A DNA stretch of 64,000 nt from Adineta steineri (GCA_905250115.1 CAJNOI010000049.1:68617-132616), one strand, 5' to 3'. Positions 1 to 13,453 are shown, numbered from the stretch's first letter. Translations and numbers: made by a program. Notes: a model not told the origin generated them from the sequence alone.

Positions 1-2
1 TA

Positions 3-491
3 TTTTCTATTATATATTGTTTACCATTTTGGTTTGAATATGTTGTTATTAATAATGAATATATTAGTTTAAGTTCAATTGGTTCACATCCAATATTTCG
101 TTTATTAATGAGACAATATCTTTATTTTATATTTATTTTTCTTTTACCAATGTCATGTATAATAACATGTACATTATCAATTGTATATACATTATATAAA
201 CATACAAAAACAAAATTTAAATCTCATTCAAATCCTTGTCGAAGAAAAAAACATTCAAGAAAAATTAATACATTATTATTATCAATTATGATTATATTTC
301 TAGTAACACAATTACCATATTTTATATATAATGTTATATATGCATTAGAAGGACCAAGTTTAATGCAAAATCTACGTGCTAGACAATATTTAGTTATTAA
401 TAATTTACTTTCAACTATTAATGCATCAGCAACTTTCGTTCTATATACACTTTTTGGAACGAAAAAAGTTACCTATCCTCAACAAGTTTAA
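3..491 (+). CDS. Partial rhodopsin-family GPCR, C-terminal half (FMRFamide-receptor-like)
   Basis: The reading frame is open from the window edge to a TAA at 489-491, so only the second extracellular loop through TM7 is present. Three hydrophobic segments are visible: TM5 after the RQYLYFIFIFLLP stretch, TM6 around LLLSIMIIFLVTQLPYFIYN, and TM7 around NNLLSTINASATFVLYTLFG. The basic third intracellular loop (KHTKTKFKSH..RRKKHSRK) is typical of peptide receptors. The TM6 LPYF and the TM7 form (a degenerate NPxxY followed by LYTLFG) resemble FMRFamide/sex-peptide-type receptors. The C-tail after TM7 is very short (TKKVTYPQQV). The ligand cannot be told from this half. Confidence 0.75.
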   Translation, partial: FSIIYCLPFWFEYVVINNEYISLSSIGSHPIFRLLMRQYLYFIFIFLLPMSCIITCTLSIVYTLYKHTKTKFKSHSNPCRRKKHSRKINTLLLSIMIIFLVTQLPYFIYNVIYALEGPSLMQNLRARQYLVINNLLSTINASATFVLYTLFGTKKVTYPQQV

Positions 492-2094
492 AATTAGTTG
501 AACAGTTTTAATGCAATTTTATTGTAAAAACTTTAAACTATATTTTTTTTCTGATTAAATAAAATTAAAATTTATCCAAGAAAAACAATTGGATTGTTTT
601 GACCATATCGAATTTTAATACTTTTGCAACGCTTTTCTCATGAAGCTTTTTTTGCTAGATAATGTGTTTTTATATATTAGTTTGCTTTGCACTAATTAAT
701 AAAAAACATATCAAACGAAAATACATGACTATTTATCGTCGAATGATAGCTTTAATGTCTATATAATTTGTCACAAATAGTACTGAAATTTGTGCATCGT
801 CCTACAATGAATTAAGAGTCGATATGGGTATAAAAATGGCGATAGACATGGTGATAAATAAGTGCAATATTGCACTCAGCCTCTTTATAAAACACAATTT
901 CGGGATAAAACTTAGTAGTCAATATATATTGTAAATATTATCAAAATATATTATATCCAATGTCTGATCTATTGAAGTAACAAAATAACAACATAATATA
1001 TGCTTTAGGTACTATCGCTAGATATAAGCATGAAATGAAAAACAACGATTTTTCTTATCTATTTTTAACTAAAAATAAACAGTATTTTTCGATCAGTGAA
1101 ATATGTTTTTGGTTTTTCTTAGATTTTCATGTATATATATATCGACGAATAATTTTGTTTTTATTAATTAGACGGTTTATAAACTTAATGCACTTTCGAG
1201 ATTTTCTATATATTCAAAACGTATTATTCTAATAAAAACTGAAATATTTTTCAAGCACCATTGATTTCCAATTGTTTATTAATGACGTATATAACATAAA
1301 CATAATAAAATATCATGTTGTTTTTATTTGATAAAGAAATTTTTCATCATACTTCCCTTTTCGCATACGTTTGTAAGGTTATTAATTATCATGTCATATT
1401 ATTCAGGTGGGCTACATAATGGAAGAAAATATATATATATATTGAAACAAGTGGGCAATTTTTTTTTGTAAACACCTACACATGCACGCCGATGGAATAT
1501 TACAATAAATTAACCTTCGTATTATTGAAGGTTGAAAGTTAATAAAAATTGAACACTATATAGTTTTATTATTTATCATCATAAAATTCGATTAGAATAA
1601 TATATTTGAATAATACCATGTCGATTTTCATCGTAATATTTGTCCTATAAAAACTGTTTGTAATACTAACACTTGAGAGTCATGGACAGTACTATTTATT
1701 ATCCACATCCATTAACAATTGAAATAAACAATATATATCCAATCTAATATTGATACAATCGTTTTCAAATATTATCTATAAAATTCTTTATTGGATGACA
1801 AATCATAGATGATAACAAGGGAGAAAAAAGGAAGTAACGAAGATTTTCTTTTTCTTCTTCTCTCAAATAGAGTTTAATCAAAATAATTAATTGATTAAAA
1901 CAATTCTTATTTATATATTTTTCTATCTAAATGTATTATTTGCATAACAAAAGAAATTTCAATATCGTTAGATAAAAAAATACACAAATTATTTATTAAC
2001 GAAGTATAAAAGCCAAATCAATTGTGGATTACAAGAAAGAAACTATTATTCAACGAAAAAGACGAAACCAAATTTTATATTATTACTTTATTTA
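492..2094. other. Intergenic, A/T rich
   Basis: About 1.6 kb between the GPCR and the peptidase, which converge. It holds the two 3' flanks. The open frame at 1035-1232 has low-complexity composition and no splice or domain support. I see no gene here. Confidence 0.6.
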
Positions 2095-3235
2095 TTATCG
2101 ATACCAATAATGATCATTAATACCTTTAAGTGTAGGCATTGATAATCGACGCTGTAAAGGATGATGACGCGTTGGTGTTCTCATCATCATCATCATCATT
2201 TTTTGTAAATGATTCATTTTATTTCGACTATGATCTCTTATACGTTTTTCATCGTAATTATGACCCGGCACAACTAATCTACGAACAGTTGGTTTATAAT
2301 TTGTACGTGGTATTATATCCGTTATAGCCCATAAACCATCTAAATAATTAATAAGACGTTTTTCTAATAGATAATCATATGGAATATAAAAATAACCATC
2401 GATACCCTAATAAAAATAAAAAAACAAAAAAAAATATTGATTTATCTCTTCATTTTTTTCTTCTTCTGTTACCCAATCTCTTCCCCAGGAATTTCGTACA
2501 AGAAAATGTCTTGTTCGATCATCATAACCAACAATTAATACAGCATGTGTACCAGTTAATGCAACAGTAAGACTATTTGGATCAGGCATTGATATATATC
2601 CATTATTTCTTTTTGCTTCAGATGTTGCAGAATCTAATAATTTAATTCCAATTAAAAATGGAACTTCATTTGCTAGACATGTTTTCATTGCAACTAAATT
2701 TCTTGGAAGTTTTAGTGGAATGACAGTGACACGACTTGCAGCTTCATAAACATAGGGTGGAGGTTCTTTATTAAGTAAACGTTCATCATATGGCCATAAA
2801 CGTTCTTCACATATACCAAATTTACGCATACCTAAAACAGTATTCTGTTTTGATGCACCATCATCAGTTACTTCAAGACTTCGTTGATCAATCATTTGTC
2901 CATTATAATAAATAAATAAACGTGATACATCAATATGTTTATGAAAACGACGATTATAAATATATTCACAAGCACCAGCAAACGCATTAGCTGCACTAAA
3001 ATTAAATTAAAAAAAAAAGATGAAATTTTTTTTTTAGTTTAAATTATATTGTATAAATATATATATATATGTACCAAGTTGACATATCAGCTTGGTCTTC
3101 AACTGGTGTCATGTATCGACGAAGATCTACATGATGAGGTAGTCGATGTGATGGAAATTGAAGTGGACGCATAGCACGAGCTCCTCCATCGACGGATACT
3201 GATTGATGCCACCATGGATGATTAGCAGGCCACAT
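2095..3235 (-). CDS. Papain-family (C1A-like) cysteine peptidase
   Basis: Three exons (3235-3075, 2995-2473, 2406-2095) join to a 331-residue protein with no internal stop. After VEDQADMST comes the catalytic Cys in TCAANAFAGACEYIYNR; its codon is split by intron 1. The catalytic His is in GTHAVLIVGYDD and the Asn in LVRNSWGRDWG, so the triad is complete. The start ATG is preceded in frame by a TAA close upstream. No signal peptide is seen (MWPANHPWWHQ), unlike lysosomal cathepsins, and there is no ERFNIN/GNFD propeptide. A C-terminal tail of about 80 residues, rich in Arg, His and Met, follows the peptidase fold. The STCxANAxAGAxEY form is more like bacterial and protist C1 peptidases than animal cathepsins (inference). 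The substrate is unknown. Confidence 0.85.
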
Positions 3236-4759
3236 ATTCTTTTAGTTATAATGATGACTTGAATATGTATGTATAGACGAAATATCTGCTGTACACACAC
3301 CTCTACAGAGAAGCGAATGGTGGTAGAAAAAAAGACAACAACAACAGCAAAATATCATTCGACTGTGACCGTGTATGATATATATGACTCAAGGTTATAT
3401 CAACGATTTACCTGACATGCATCGCGAAAGTTACTCATATAAGTGGACTCATTTTAATAAAAGATGATTCGTAGGTATATAATAAAAGTATTCGTTTTAG
3501 AGAAAAATAATGAATATATATATTAAATTATACTTAGTAATAAAAAGATTATATAATAGTTCAAAAGGATATTTGATTCAGAAACAAAAATTTTGTATTA
3601 CACGCTGCTTATCTATTAATGAATCAATAAAAATATTTTTTTTCATTACTCAAGGATAATTTAGTCATCGGAAAGAGAAAAAACCTATAGAGATACTCTA
3701 TGTTGAATTGTATCAATCATGAACATAAAGAAATATATTACTCATATAATCGATATAGACATGGATATTTGGAGACGATCATTCGTCTGTAACGAGCATG
3801 GTTATATGAGTAAAGGCAAAAAAACGCACTCCACATAAAATACAGTTACATTAATAGTTTTGCATAAAAAAAAAGGCAATCGCGTATGTCAAATATGAAA
3901 ATGTTATTCATTGTATTCGATATTACGTACTTTATTCATATAAAAAAATTTTAAATTTACAGTTTAAAATAGTCGAATGAAATATTTTTTTCTATTCCTT
4001 TATATATATATACATACATATATGTAAGCATGTGATAAATTCGAAAAAAGAGAATGATTGTATATATTGCCTTTTCATCACAAATTAGTTATTGAACAGC
4101 ATGTTAATATTAATAGTCTTTTTCGAGTACTTTCTCTTCTATATAAATATTACATAAAATCTATTTTTTGTTATGTGTTATACTACAGTTATTTTAAATT
4201 GATATTATGATAAAGTTAAAATTAATTAGGTAATTATTTGATAAAATGCTGATAAAATTAATGTATTTTATAAACAAAGATTTATTTTGAAATATTAATG
4301 ATATTTTCTCAAAAAATAAAATATATTTTAACCATTTATTTTATTCATCGAAATAAAATTAGCTTATTATTAAATCTTTCTACTTGTAAAAGTGTATGCA
4401 CATTAAAAATTAATAGGCTATTTATTTTATTCAAAATATAATGAATCATATCATTGTTTGCACTTTTATAAGACAACGATATGTGTTAATAAGGTAAAGA
4501 GAAAAAAAAAACAAAAGCACATGTATTATTACACTAGAATGTTAGAAAATAAAACCACAAAGCATAACAATTTAGTATATATCTATGAGATGAATAAAAA
4601 AAAGAAAGAAAATGCTATTTATAGATATAGGAGATTTTTATCCGAATGGAGAAGTATAACAGTATAAACATTTGACTAGGATTATCAGGCATGTTTATGT
4701 AGATGGAATGATCAGGTTAAAAAGAAAAATTTTCCTATTTGATTGCGTGTGTGTTTATG
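3236..4759. other. Intergenic region
   Basis: About 1.5 kb upstream of the peptidase and downstream of HYOU1. It should contain the peptidase promoter and the HYOU1 3' UTR. It is A/T rich, and the open frame at 4458-4667 is Lys/Asn/Tyr low complexity. No gene is supported. Confidence 0.6.
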
Positions 4760-7700
4760 TTATAAATCTTTATAATTATCTAAATATTGTAAAGAAATCA
4801 TTTGTAAAAATAAATTTAAATTCATACCTGCAGTCGGTGTTGTGTCGGAATCTGAACTATTATTGTCTGTTTTTGTTTCATTATTAAGTGGAATTTTAGG
4901 AGTTGTTGTTGTTGTTTTTGGTTTTGGAACAAAACGTTGTGCTTTAGTAAGTAGATAATTTGTTTCACGTTTTAATGCATTCACTTTTTCATCGATATCA
5001 GTTGATAAATATTTTGGTGTATCAGTCGGAGTTAATTTAGAAAAATCTTGTAATATTTGGTCACGCCATAACTAAAATTTTCTTCCGTTGAATAATTAAA
5101 ATTATTTAAAAAAAACTTACGTTTGTATCTTTAATCATTTTTTCTAAATGTTTAATTTCGATTTCACTAATTGGTTTGTCATCTTCAAGATCTTTTCTTA
5201 AAAATAAAGTACGTGTTGCATAAAGAAACTGCTCGGTTTGATTAAGAGTATCTTTTAATTCTTGAAGTTTTACAGGACGTAAATCAACTTCACGTACACG
5301 AGTTTTTAATGATTTTGTTATTGTTTTTAATTCATCTAATTTCGATTTTAATGTCTATGAAATAGAAAATAAATCAATTGAATAGAAATATATATGTGCA
5401 TACTTTAACATCAGCATTGAAACCTTCATCACCTAACCATGTATCAATTTCAGTTAATTTTTCAATAATTTTTGTTTGTTCATGTGATGTTGACGCTTTT
5501 TTATATTTTGAATCATGTTCAAGTTTATCACGAATATCATAGATAAATGTTTCAAGATTATTTTTAGCAGTTGATAATGCGATTAATTCACGATCATGTG
5601 CATCCAACTCGGATAATCTAAATAGTTATCTTAGTTTAAGATTATCTGATTTACTGTGATGTCTTTAGATTGATATATCTCTAGAAATGACTTATACAAA
5701 GACTAGAATTCAGTTCGTATACATGTGAACTTTACAATCAAAGTATTAATTAGATAGTAAAACCTTTTTCTTTCAATTTAAACGTACTGAGACTTCTAAA
5801 TGTGTATAGTGAATCCTTAGAACAATATTAATTTTACTTTTTCTTTGAATTTGTTTGAGCTTCAGAAGATGGATCAGTATAATCGAGTATTTCAACTTTA
5901 AACTCTAATGATTCGCGAATAATATTTGGTTTTGGTGTTGTGTTCGATGATGCATTAGTTGTCGTCGATGATGCTGTATCATTGGTTGTATTAGTTCCTT
6001 CTATAGTCTCCAAATTAGTAAAATATTTAGACAATAATCAAATAATTTTACCTTTATTATCAACAGTTTTTTTTGTTTCTGAACTATCAGTGGGTGTATT
6101 TTCTGTTGTTTCCTTGACTTCGTCATTTGAGCTTTTTGATGAAAAAAAACTTGAAATTTTACTGCCTATTTCTAATTTACATGAAAAAAAAATAAACTGA
6201 AAGATCAGAAAGAAATATGTAACAAAACTTACTTGATAATGTTGATTCTTCTTTAGGTTTTGTATCATTGTTATCTATATCAACACCTTTTTTTCCAAAA
6301 ATAAATTCAATCTAATAAGAAAAAGAATTCTAAATCAATAGAAATCATTTTAAATAACATACTCGATCAAGAACAAGAAGACAACTATCATCTAATTGAA
6401 AATGTGCTCTTACACCTTTAGATTCCATTGTATCTTTATGTTTATCATACGTTTTATTGACACCGGTAACATGTATTCGAGATAATTCTGTAATTCCAAG
6501 TGCACTAAAATGATTAAAATAGAAATTAAATTTTTCTTAATTTTCTTCTCTTTACTGTTTATCATTTGATGAAAGATATGTTAAATCTCCATAATGAATA
6601 TTAAATGAAAAATCGTCTGTATATTTATTAAATGTCATTAATTTACGATTTGGATAATGATTATTATGATCAAATAATATTCGATCAATTAACTTTTGAT
6701 CCATAGTATCATTATGTCGTTCAAATTCAACATTTATTGGATATTGATTAGTATCTTTAACAAGAAACTTTTTAACACGATAACCTTTTGAAATAGCTGC
6801 AGCTTGATAAACGGCACCCATTGCAGCAGCTTCATCTGTATTTAAACTTTTACCAAGTTCAATTCTAAGTAAAACAAAAATAATATTAGAAAAAAATTAA
6901 ATAACAAAAAACAAACCCGCCAAGAGCTTTGGTTAATTCATTTTGAACACGAGGAATACGTGTTGAACCACCAAATAAAAGTACTTGTTGAATTTCACTC
7001 TAGAGATAAAGTATGAAATGTTTATTAATTAATTAAAAATCATTCTTACGAATTTAATTCCACTTGTACTAAGTACTTCTTCGATAGGTTTTTTTACACG
7101 TTCAAAAAGATCAACACATAAGTTTTCAAATTCTTCACGTGTTATTCGCTGTTTAAAATCAATTTCATCAATTAAACCTTCAACTTGTGCTGTATATTCA
7201 TTATTAGCACTTAAAACATGTTTAGCTCTTTCGGCTTCACGAAATAATTTTGTTAATGCTCTTGAATTTTTATATAAATCAATTTTTGAATGTTTTTCAT
7301 GAAATTTTTTTGCTAAATAATCTCGTAAACGTATTTGAAATTCTAGCCCACCTAAATTACGATCAAATGCAACAGCTTTTACTGTTACTTGTGGTACTTC
7401 TTCAACATAACCATGTTCTTTTGTTTTAATTATATTATATGTTGCTATTGTACATGTTGTTGATTGTGAACCCATATCATAAAATAAATAAGTTGAACCA
7501 GTTGAATTAAAATATTTTCGACGAAATATACCATAGTTAAGTGCAACAGCTGTATTATCATTCATCAATTGAAGTAATTTTATATCAGCTAAATCACAGG
7601 CACGTTTAACAGCACGTCGTTCTGATTGAGTAAAATAAGGTGGAACAGTTATAACAGCAGCATCAACAGATTGTTCAGCAAAATCTGTTGCATATTCACG

Positions 7701-9039
7701 AGCTTTTCTTAATATCATTGAAAGAAGTTCTTCAATAGTATAATTTGTTTCACTAAAAATAATTCAAGTTGTTTTTAAAGTATATCTATTGGTAAAAATT
7801 CATGCTATAAATGTCACACTGATAACATGTATCTTTCTTTTTGTTACTGTTACTTGAACTAAAATCGGAAAATGATATGCAGAAAGGCCACGCATCGAAT
7901 TATTTCCGATAGTGAGACGATCAGTTGAGTATGTTTTTCAATCAGCTATCGAATCAATTGACTTCAAAACTGCTCAAATCGCATAGTTTTTTATGCTTTA
8001 CCTTGAATACTTAGAAGGAAGTAGACGGTAAGAAGCATTCGTGTTAGAACTCAAGAAAGAAAGAACACGGCATCTGCTAGGTTGATTTTAAATGAGATTA
8101 TGATAATTATTATATGAATACAAGTTTATTCCGTACACATACAGGCCTCGGAACCAAAAGATTAATAACTTTAATGAGAAAATTCAATATCAGTAATACA
8201 CCAATTCTTTAGGAGTAGGACCATTATTGATATTTGTTTAAATTTCGAAAGAGTTCGGTAAGTCAATTGCTTACTACTTAGAAAATTCTTGGCCATATAT
8301 CATTCATACGGGAAGAAAGAGATCATATTTCAAGTCTTTCTATCTAAGATTTCTAGTGAAAACAAACAGCATGTATATCAGAGAACTCAATACTTCGTAC
8401 ACATTTTATTATTTTGATCAGTTCAAATTACTAAGCCACAACATTATTATAACACGAAAATACCTTTTGTTTTATATCCAAAAGAATATGGAAAATAAAT
8501 AGGAAATTTTCCAAAAGCTAATTCATGTATTTTTTTACCTGTCATGTTGAAAAACAAGTTGATGTGTTTGTGCATCTGTTTTTAATTTATAATATGGAAA
8601 TCTTTTTAAATACTGTTCGATAATTGGATTATCTAATGTTTTTCCAACTAATTCACGTAAATACATGTAAGATTGTGCTGGAATTTTACTTGACTAAATT
8701 GTTTGAATAAGAAAAAATAGTTGTAATATAACAAAAATATTCTTACTCGAGATATAGCTGCGTCACCAAATTCACGATCTTTACCTTTAATAGCAACAAT
8801 AACTGGCGTTTTTCTTCGACTTTCTCTATAAAAATCAAAATTTTGCATGATATATTAAAATGTAAATATAAAACTTACTTATTCAAAGCAATTTCCATAG
8901 GAATACCTGGTTTAACAACACCAATTTTCATAAATTCTGTACCAAGATCAACTGACATTACAGCATGACTATCAACTCTGAGCATAACTGCAGTCATGCA
9001 AATAAAAACAGCAAAGACAACTATTTTTAAACGGATCAT
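4760..9039 (-). CDS. HYOU1: Hypoxia up-regulated protein 1 / GRP170, ER Hsp70-family chaperone
   Basis: Fourteen exons (9039-8879, 8825-8747, 8693-8539, 7752-7050, 6999-6917, 6864-6556, 6504-6363, 6311-6233, 6171-6052, 6000-5838, 5617-5404, 5354-5121, 5071-4828, 4779-4760) sum to 2706 nt, giving 901 residues (human about 999). A signal peptide ([20 protein letters not shown]) precedes the ATPase opening [62 protein letters not shown] and [13 protein letters not shown] are HYOU1 landmarks. The peptide-binding domain, an acidic Thr/Ser-rich insert and the helical tail ([28 protein letters not shown]) follow. The protein should act in the ER lumen as a nucleotide exchange factor for BiP. Intron 3 is unusually long (785 bp). 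The C-terminus reads DNYKDL, not a canonical (K/N)DEL, and rests on a 20-nt last exon. Confidence 0.95.
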
Positions 9040-9427
9040 AATTGTAATCTAGAAAAAAAACGCAGCATGGCTACTTTAGAAACATTTGTTTTTCTATTTC
9101 CTATCTTATACAAATATGATTAAAAATAAAGAAATGGTTATAAGTTTTCGGATGAGTTACTTTCTATTACTATTTAATTTTCTTGTTGTCTCAATTGTAA
9201 TTCATCATTCTTATTATTTTTTTTTTAATTTTTACTTGTCCTTGAATATTACTAGTTAGTTTTGTTAACGTGTAAACATATTTTTCTATAATACATAGTT
9301 TGTTTTTTCATATTGTCAACGATCAATACCATATTACTAATAATAATTGAGTTGGAGTATTAGATAATGAAGAATCTTTAGGAAAATTCAGGAAGAATTA
9401 AAACAAAGATTCTAGAAAAATATTTCA

Positions 9428-9643
9428 CTACTCGCTTGTTTGATGATTATTTTCAAGAAATTGTGTTGTATTTGATAATCTGCGAGCATATTTGTAACAC
9501 GCAAGTTTTTCTTTATTTTGTTGAACTTGCACTAAATGCATTCGTTCATATTCAAATTGTAATATACTAGACGATGTTTTCATCGTAGTACTATAGGTAT
9601 ACATGAGAATAATTGTGCCAATCGATAGAAACATTGTAAACAT
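9428..9643 (-). CDS. Doubtful small single-pass membrane protein, possibly a broken gene
   Basis: From the ATG at 9643 the frame encodes about 71 residues: an N-terminal hydrophobic segment (MFTMFLSIGTIILMYTY) and then a soluble stretch (QFEYERMHLVQVQQNKEK), a type II or signal-anchor layout. The same frame extends upstream to an ATG at 9712-9710 with a soluble lead (MLPIDSDTNNNEQSLS), but a TGA at 9664-9662 interrupts it. So this is a short gene starting at 9643, a decayed copy, or chance. No family is recognised. It lies just upstream of the HYOU1 start on the same strand. Confidence 0.25.
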   Translation of the reverse strand: MFTMFLSIGTIILMYTYSTTMKTSSSILQFEYERMHLVQVQQNKEKLACYKYARRLSNTTQFLENNHQTSE

Positions 9644-9712
9644 AATAGATATCAAAAGTGATCAGGATAATGATTGTTCATTGTTGTTGGTATCGCTGTC
9701 GATAGGTAACAT

Positions 9713-11974
9713 TTAACTCATGATTGCCTGAAGTTACACTAGTACGTTGATAATGTTTCTTATTGATATTATTGTAATATAATAGGGAAGGAGAGATATA
9801 TAATAAGGATATATGCGATGAGGAATTCACATTCATTAATGATTTTGATGTGGAATTACGTGGATGTTGTTGACTAGTGGAATGTATGTGTTTATTGAAA
9901 AAAATAGAATATTTCTGAGTATATTCAATTAATATAATGAGTAGAAAAAAGTAATATTAATATATCTCAACTCGGCATGGCATGGTTGGTCGATTTGTCT
10001 TGTTTCGTAATAGGAAATAATTGACAAATTAAATTTTAAACACTAACCTCCAAAAAAACAACATCGAATAGATGGAGCAAGTTATAAATGATAGATTCTG
10101 ACGTTATATATAGAAAATGAATACTTCATGAACACTAAAAATAACAATATTTACTATTCTAATAAAATTTTTATGAAGCCAATCAATTAATTGAGATTAC
10201 AAAGTTTTATTTTTGTGACAAGTTTGTTATGTATTGTTTTGATTTGTTAAATAATTCAATATTAGCAATTCAATTACGATAGTAATTTACTTAAATAGAA
10301 TTTCTCTCAAAAACTATCTGAGAGCATTCATAGTAGCATTTATATAACATGTAAATGTGTTCGTAGAACCCATAGCATACTACTTTAGAGCAATAGATTT
10401 TTCCATGTAACACATATATGAACACTTTAGATCCGCATTGGCTCTTAGATGAAGATATAGAACGACGAAAATCGATATTGGTCCTAAAAATTTTTCTCAT
10501 TTTAAGAAAATTTCCAGTTAACAAAATGGTAGTAGTATAACCTTTTAATAATAAACTAGATGAGGAAAGTACATTTTTATCTATCGTAGCAGCGACTAAG
10601 AAGACTTAAACATTTTTCATCTCTTGACGACAGTTGTTTGAATTAGATTACTATTCTTCAATCATCCGTATATAATGAAATATTTGTATAAAACAGGAAT
10701 TGTTTTGCTTTATATTAATTATGTATGTCCTATAAAGAGTGACAGGAAAACACATTTAATCGAAATGATCAATCTTGTTTTATATTACACGCCGTGTTCT
10801 CTCGGGAAAAGTTTTATGTTAAAATTCTACTAAAATATTCTTTTTACATTTTTGTTTAATTTGTAACAGAACTGATTTTTATACTACCATTTTTCTTCTA
10901 TCGATACCATATGTACTTTTATGCATACAAAATATAAGAATAATTATATTACCATCGTGTTAGTTTCTATTTTTCTATACTTCGTCGATTTTTTCTCAAT
11001 ATAAAGTATTATCTTCTCACTAAAAATGACTAGTTAAGTAAACTCTATTTTATTGAAAAAATATGCATATATAGCCTAATCGGTTTTAACTTTGAAGAAT
11101 TAAATCTACGTATTTGTATTGAAAATTTTCAGAAGACTCTTTCGTTTTGGTCCATTACATTTAAAATAGAAGTTTAAGGACTAAACAATAATCTTAACTC
11201 AAGTATTTATAGTCAGCGCAACATACATGTTAGGATGAATAAATTAGCAGAGAATAATATGGTTAAAGAAGACTTTGATATATGATTAGTAGAATAATAT
11301 GTTGACAGGAGTGCTTTTATAGTAATATGTGATAGAGTTATTATTTTCTTATAGAAGAAACAGACTTGAAAGACTATTCTATTTCATCAATATCAATAAG
11401 AATACTTAGTATTACATATAGGACTATAAGACTTAAAAATTAGATAGTCAGTCTATTAAAGAACTTTTCTTTTTTTTTAAATATATTCTAATCACGTTGA
11501 ATGATATCTGAAAAACAAAATCCCATTATTTATATTCGATTATTCTTTTCGTCAAATTAGAATAATACAACAAAAGGAATTATATTATCGATATTTTTTA
11601 ATATATTTCTATTAAAACATTTAACTGAGGTCCTTTTTGATTTCCATCGATAATAACACATGCTGTGGCACAAACATACTTATCTAATCTACGTAACATT
11701 TTCTTGCGAATGAGACACGTATAAGTACAAGGGGATAATAGGTCGTACCAATTTTCTTAACGCTGAGTGATTTTTGTTTATGTCTGATAGAAACTTGCTA
11801 TTAATATTTTTTGTTTTTTTCCTCTTGTAATATTCTTTTTTTCTTTCTCGTACCACCCATGTATATTATTATTATTATTATTGTAAGATTCCTTGTTTAT
11901 CTCTCAGAAAAACACCATTATTTAGGTTTATGATATTTTTTATCTGATAATTTTCAGTTCCAAACTTATTGATC
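9713..11974. other. Intergenic region upstream of the second GPCR
   Basis: About 2.2 kb of A/T-rich DNA. The open frame at 10291-10524 has no ATG start and no homology I can see. An ATT trinucleotide run is at 11865-11882. No gene is supported. Confidence 0.55.
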
Positions 11975-13453
11975 ATGCCATTTTCAATTGAAAATGGGAC
12001 AACTGATTACACTAATATTGTAAGTATTGCAACAGCATCTGTATTATGTTTTACATGTATCTGTGGTGTTCTCGGTATGTTTTGTTTTGATTTGAAAAAG
12101 ATTTTTGTTTAAAAAAAATTATTTAGGCAATACAATTGTAATTGGTGTTGGTATTTTAAAACGAAAATATCAAAATAATGTGACTAATTGTTATATTATA
12201 AATTTAGCCATAACAGATCTTCTCTTTTTACTTGTTTCCGTACCATTAACTACTTATTTATCTATGCAAAAAGCATGGATATTTGGAGAATTTCTGTGTA
12301 AAATACCTTTTTATTTCGCATATGTATGCATTATTATATTGTATCAAATAAAACTATCTGATGATAACAATTATTCATAGGTTTTATTACAAGCAACTTG
12401 TTATACATTAGCTGCTATGAGTATTGATCGATATTTGACTATAGTTCATGAAGGATGGTATCGTCGATATCGAAAACCAAAGTATGCTCTCATTATATGT
12501 ATACTGATTTGGACGGGTAAGATTATGCTTATTTTTTTAAATATCATATATATATTGTACAATATCTCTGTTATAAACACTATGAAAAACCTAGTCTGTG
12601 ATTATCTTTCCAATTAAGATAATAATTTGATCATCTGGTTTGCTATTTTTCTAGTTTCCAGTGTTTTTATGTTTCCATATGATTATTTATTACATCGTGA
12701 TAACGAAACAATTAATCAATCATTAGTTATACTTGAGTGTACTGTTAATGATAATGCTTCTTTTTTATCATGTCTATCTACATTTGGATTTTATTATGTA
12801 TTACCATTGTTAATTATTATTCTATGTTATTCTCGTGTTTCATCATACATACGATATCATGGTATTAAAATACTGACACATCTTGTACGTATTAATATTC
12901 TCTAGAATTTACTCATTAAATAATTTTTCGCTACCAAGCGTTATATTAATTTTCCATCGTACACAGTGAGAATAAAATTCCTATGATAGTATTAAATGTT
13001 TGTGGGAGTATTCAAATTAGTATTCATCAAAATAACAGTAATACGAAATGAGTATTTATAATTTAGTTCAATGAATAATCAGGTCATGTTAACTTTGTAA
13101 ATATTGATGTTTACACATGAGATTCTATTCATAATAATTACAAAAGTTTATAATTATATCATTAATGATTTTTATTATAGTCTGGTCGAACTTCTCAAGT
13201 AATCTATCTGAGAGGACGTCGTGTACAACGCATGTTATTAGGTTTGATATTGGCGTTTGCACTTTGTTGGTTACCAATTCATGTACTTGAATTATTAAAT
13301 TGTTCACAAATTCTATCAAATACAATCGATTCCAAACATATACATTTTTTAACAATTATTCGAATTATTGCACATGGATTATCATATTTTAATTCATGTT
13401 TAAATCCTTTTCTTTATGCTATTTTAAATAAGAGTTATTTTTCTAGTAGGTGA
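11975..13453 (+). CDS. Neuropeptide GPCR, galanin/allatostatin-A/kisspeptin-receptor-like
   Basis: Five exons (11975-12074, 12127-12323, 12381-12516, 12655-12884, 13181-13453) total 936 nt, giving 311 residues with all phases matching. The N-terminus carries an NGT glycosylation site. TM1 has GNTIVIGV, TM2 NLAITDLLFLL, ECL1 WIFGEFLCK, TM3 ends AAMSIDRYLTIV (DRY box), TM6 is LGLILAFALCWLPIHVLEL (CWLP) and TM7 is GLSYFNSCLNPFLYAILN (NPxxY variant NPFLY). This pattern is that of Gq/Gi-coupled galanin, allatostatin-A and kisspeptin receptors; the precise ligand is unknown. The tail ends only eight residues after NPFLYAILN. The last bases (AGTAG before GTGATAA) could be a weak donor, but an AATAAA lies 17 bp after the stop and supports ending here. 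Confidence 0.88.

Noticed and set aside
7980-8110. Possible alternative first exon in HYOU1 intron 3 ([12 protein letters not shown] before CAAG|GTAAAG)
   Set aside because: Ends in phase 1, while the next exon needs phase 2.
10291-10524. 77-codon minus-strand frame
   Set aside because: No ATG at the start and no motif; isolated in A/T-rich DNA.
13125-13355. Minus-strand open frame
   Set aside because: Antisense to the last exon of the second GPCR, whose five exons fit perfectly in frame and phase.
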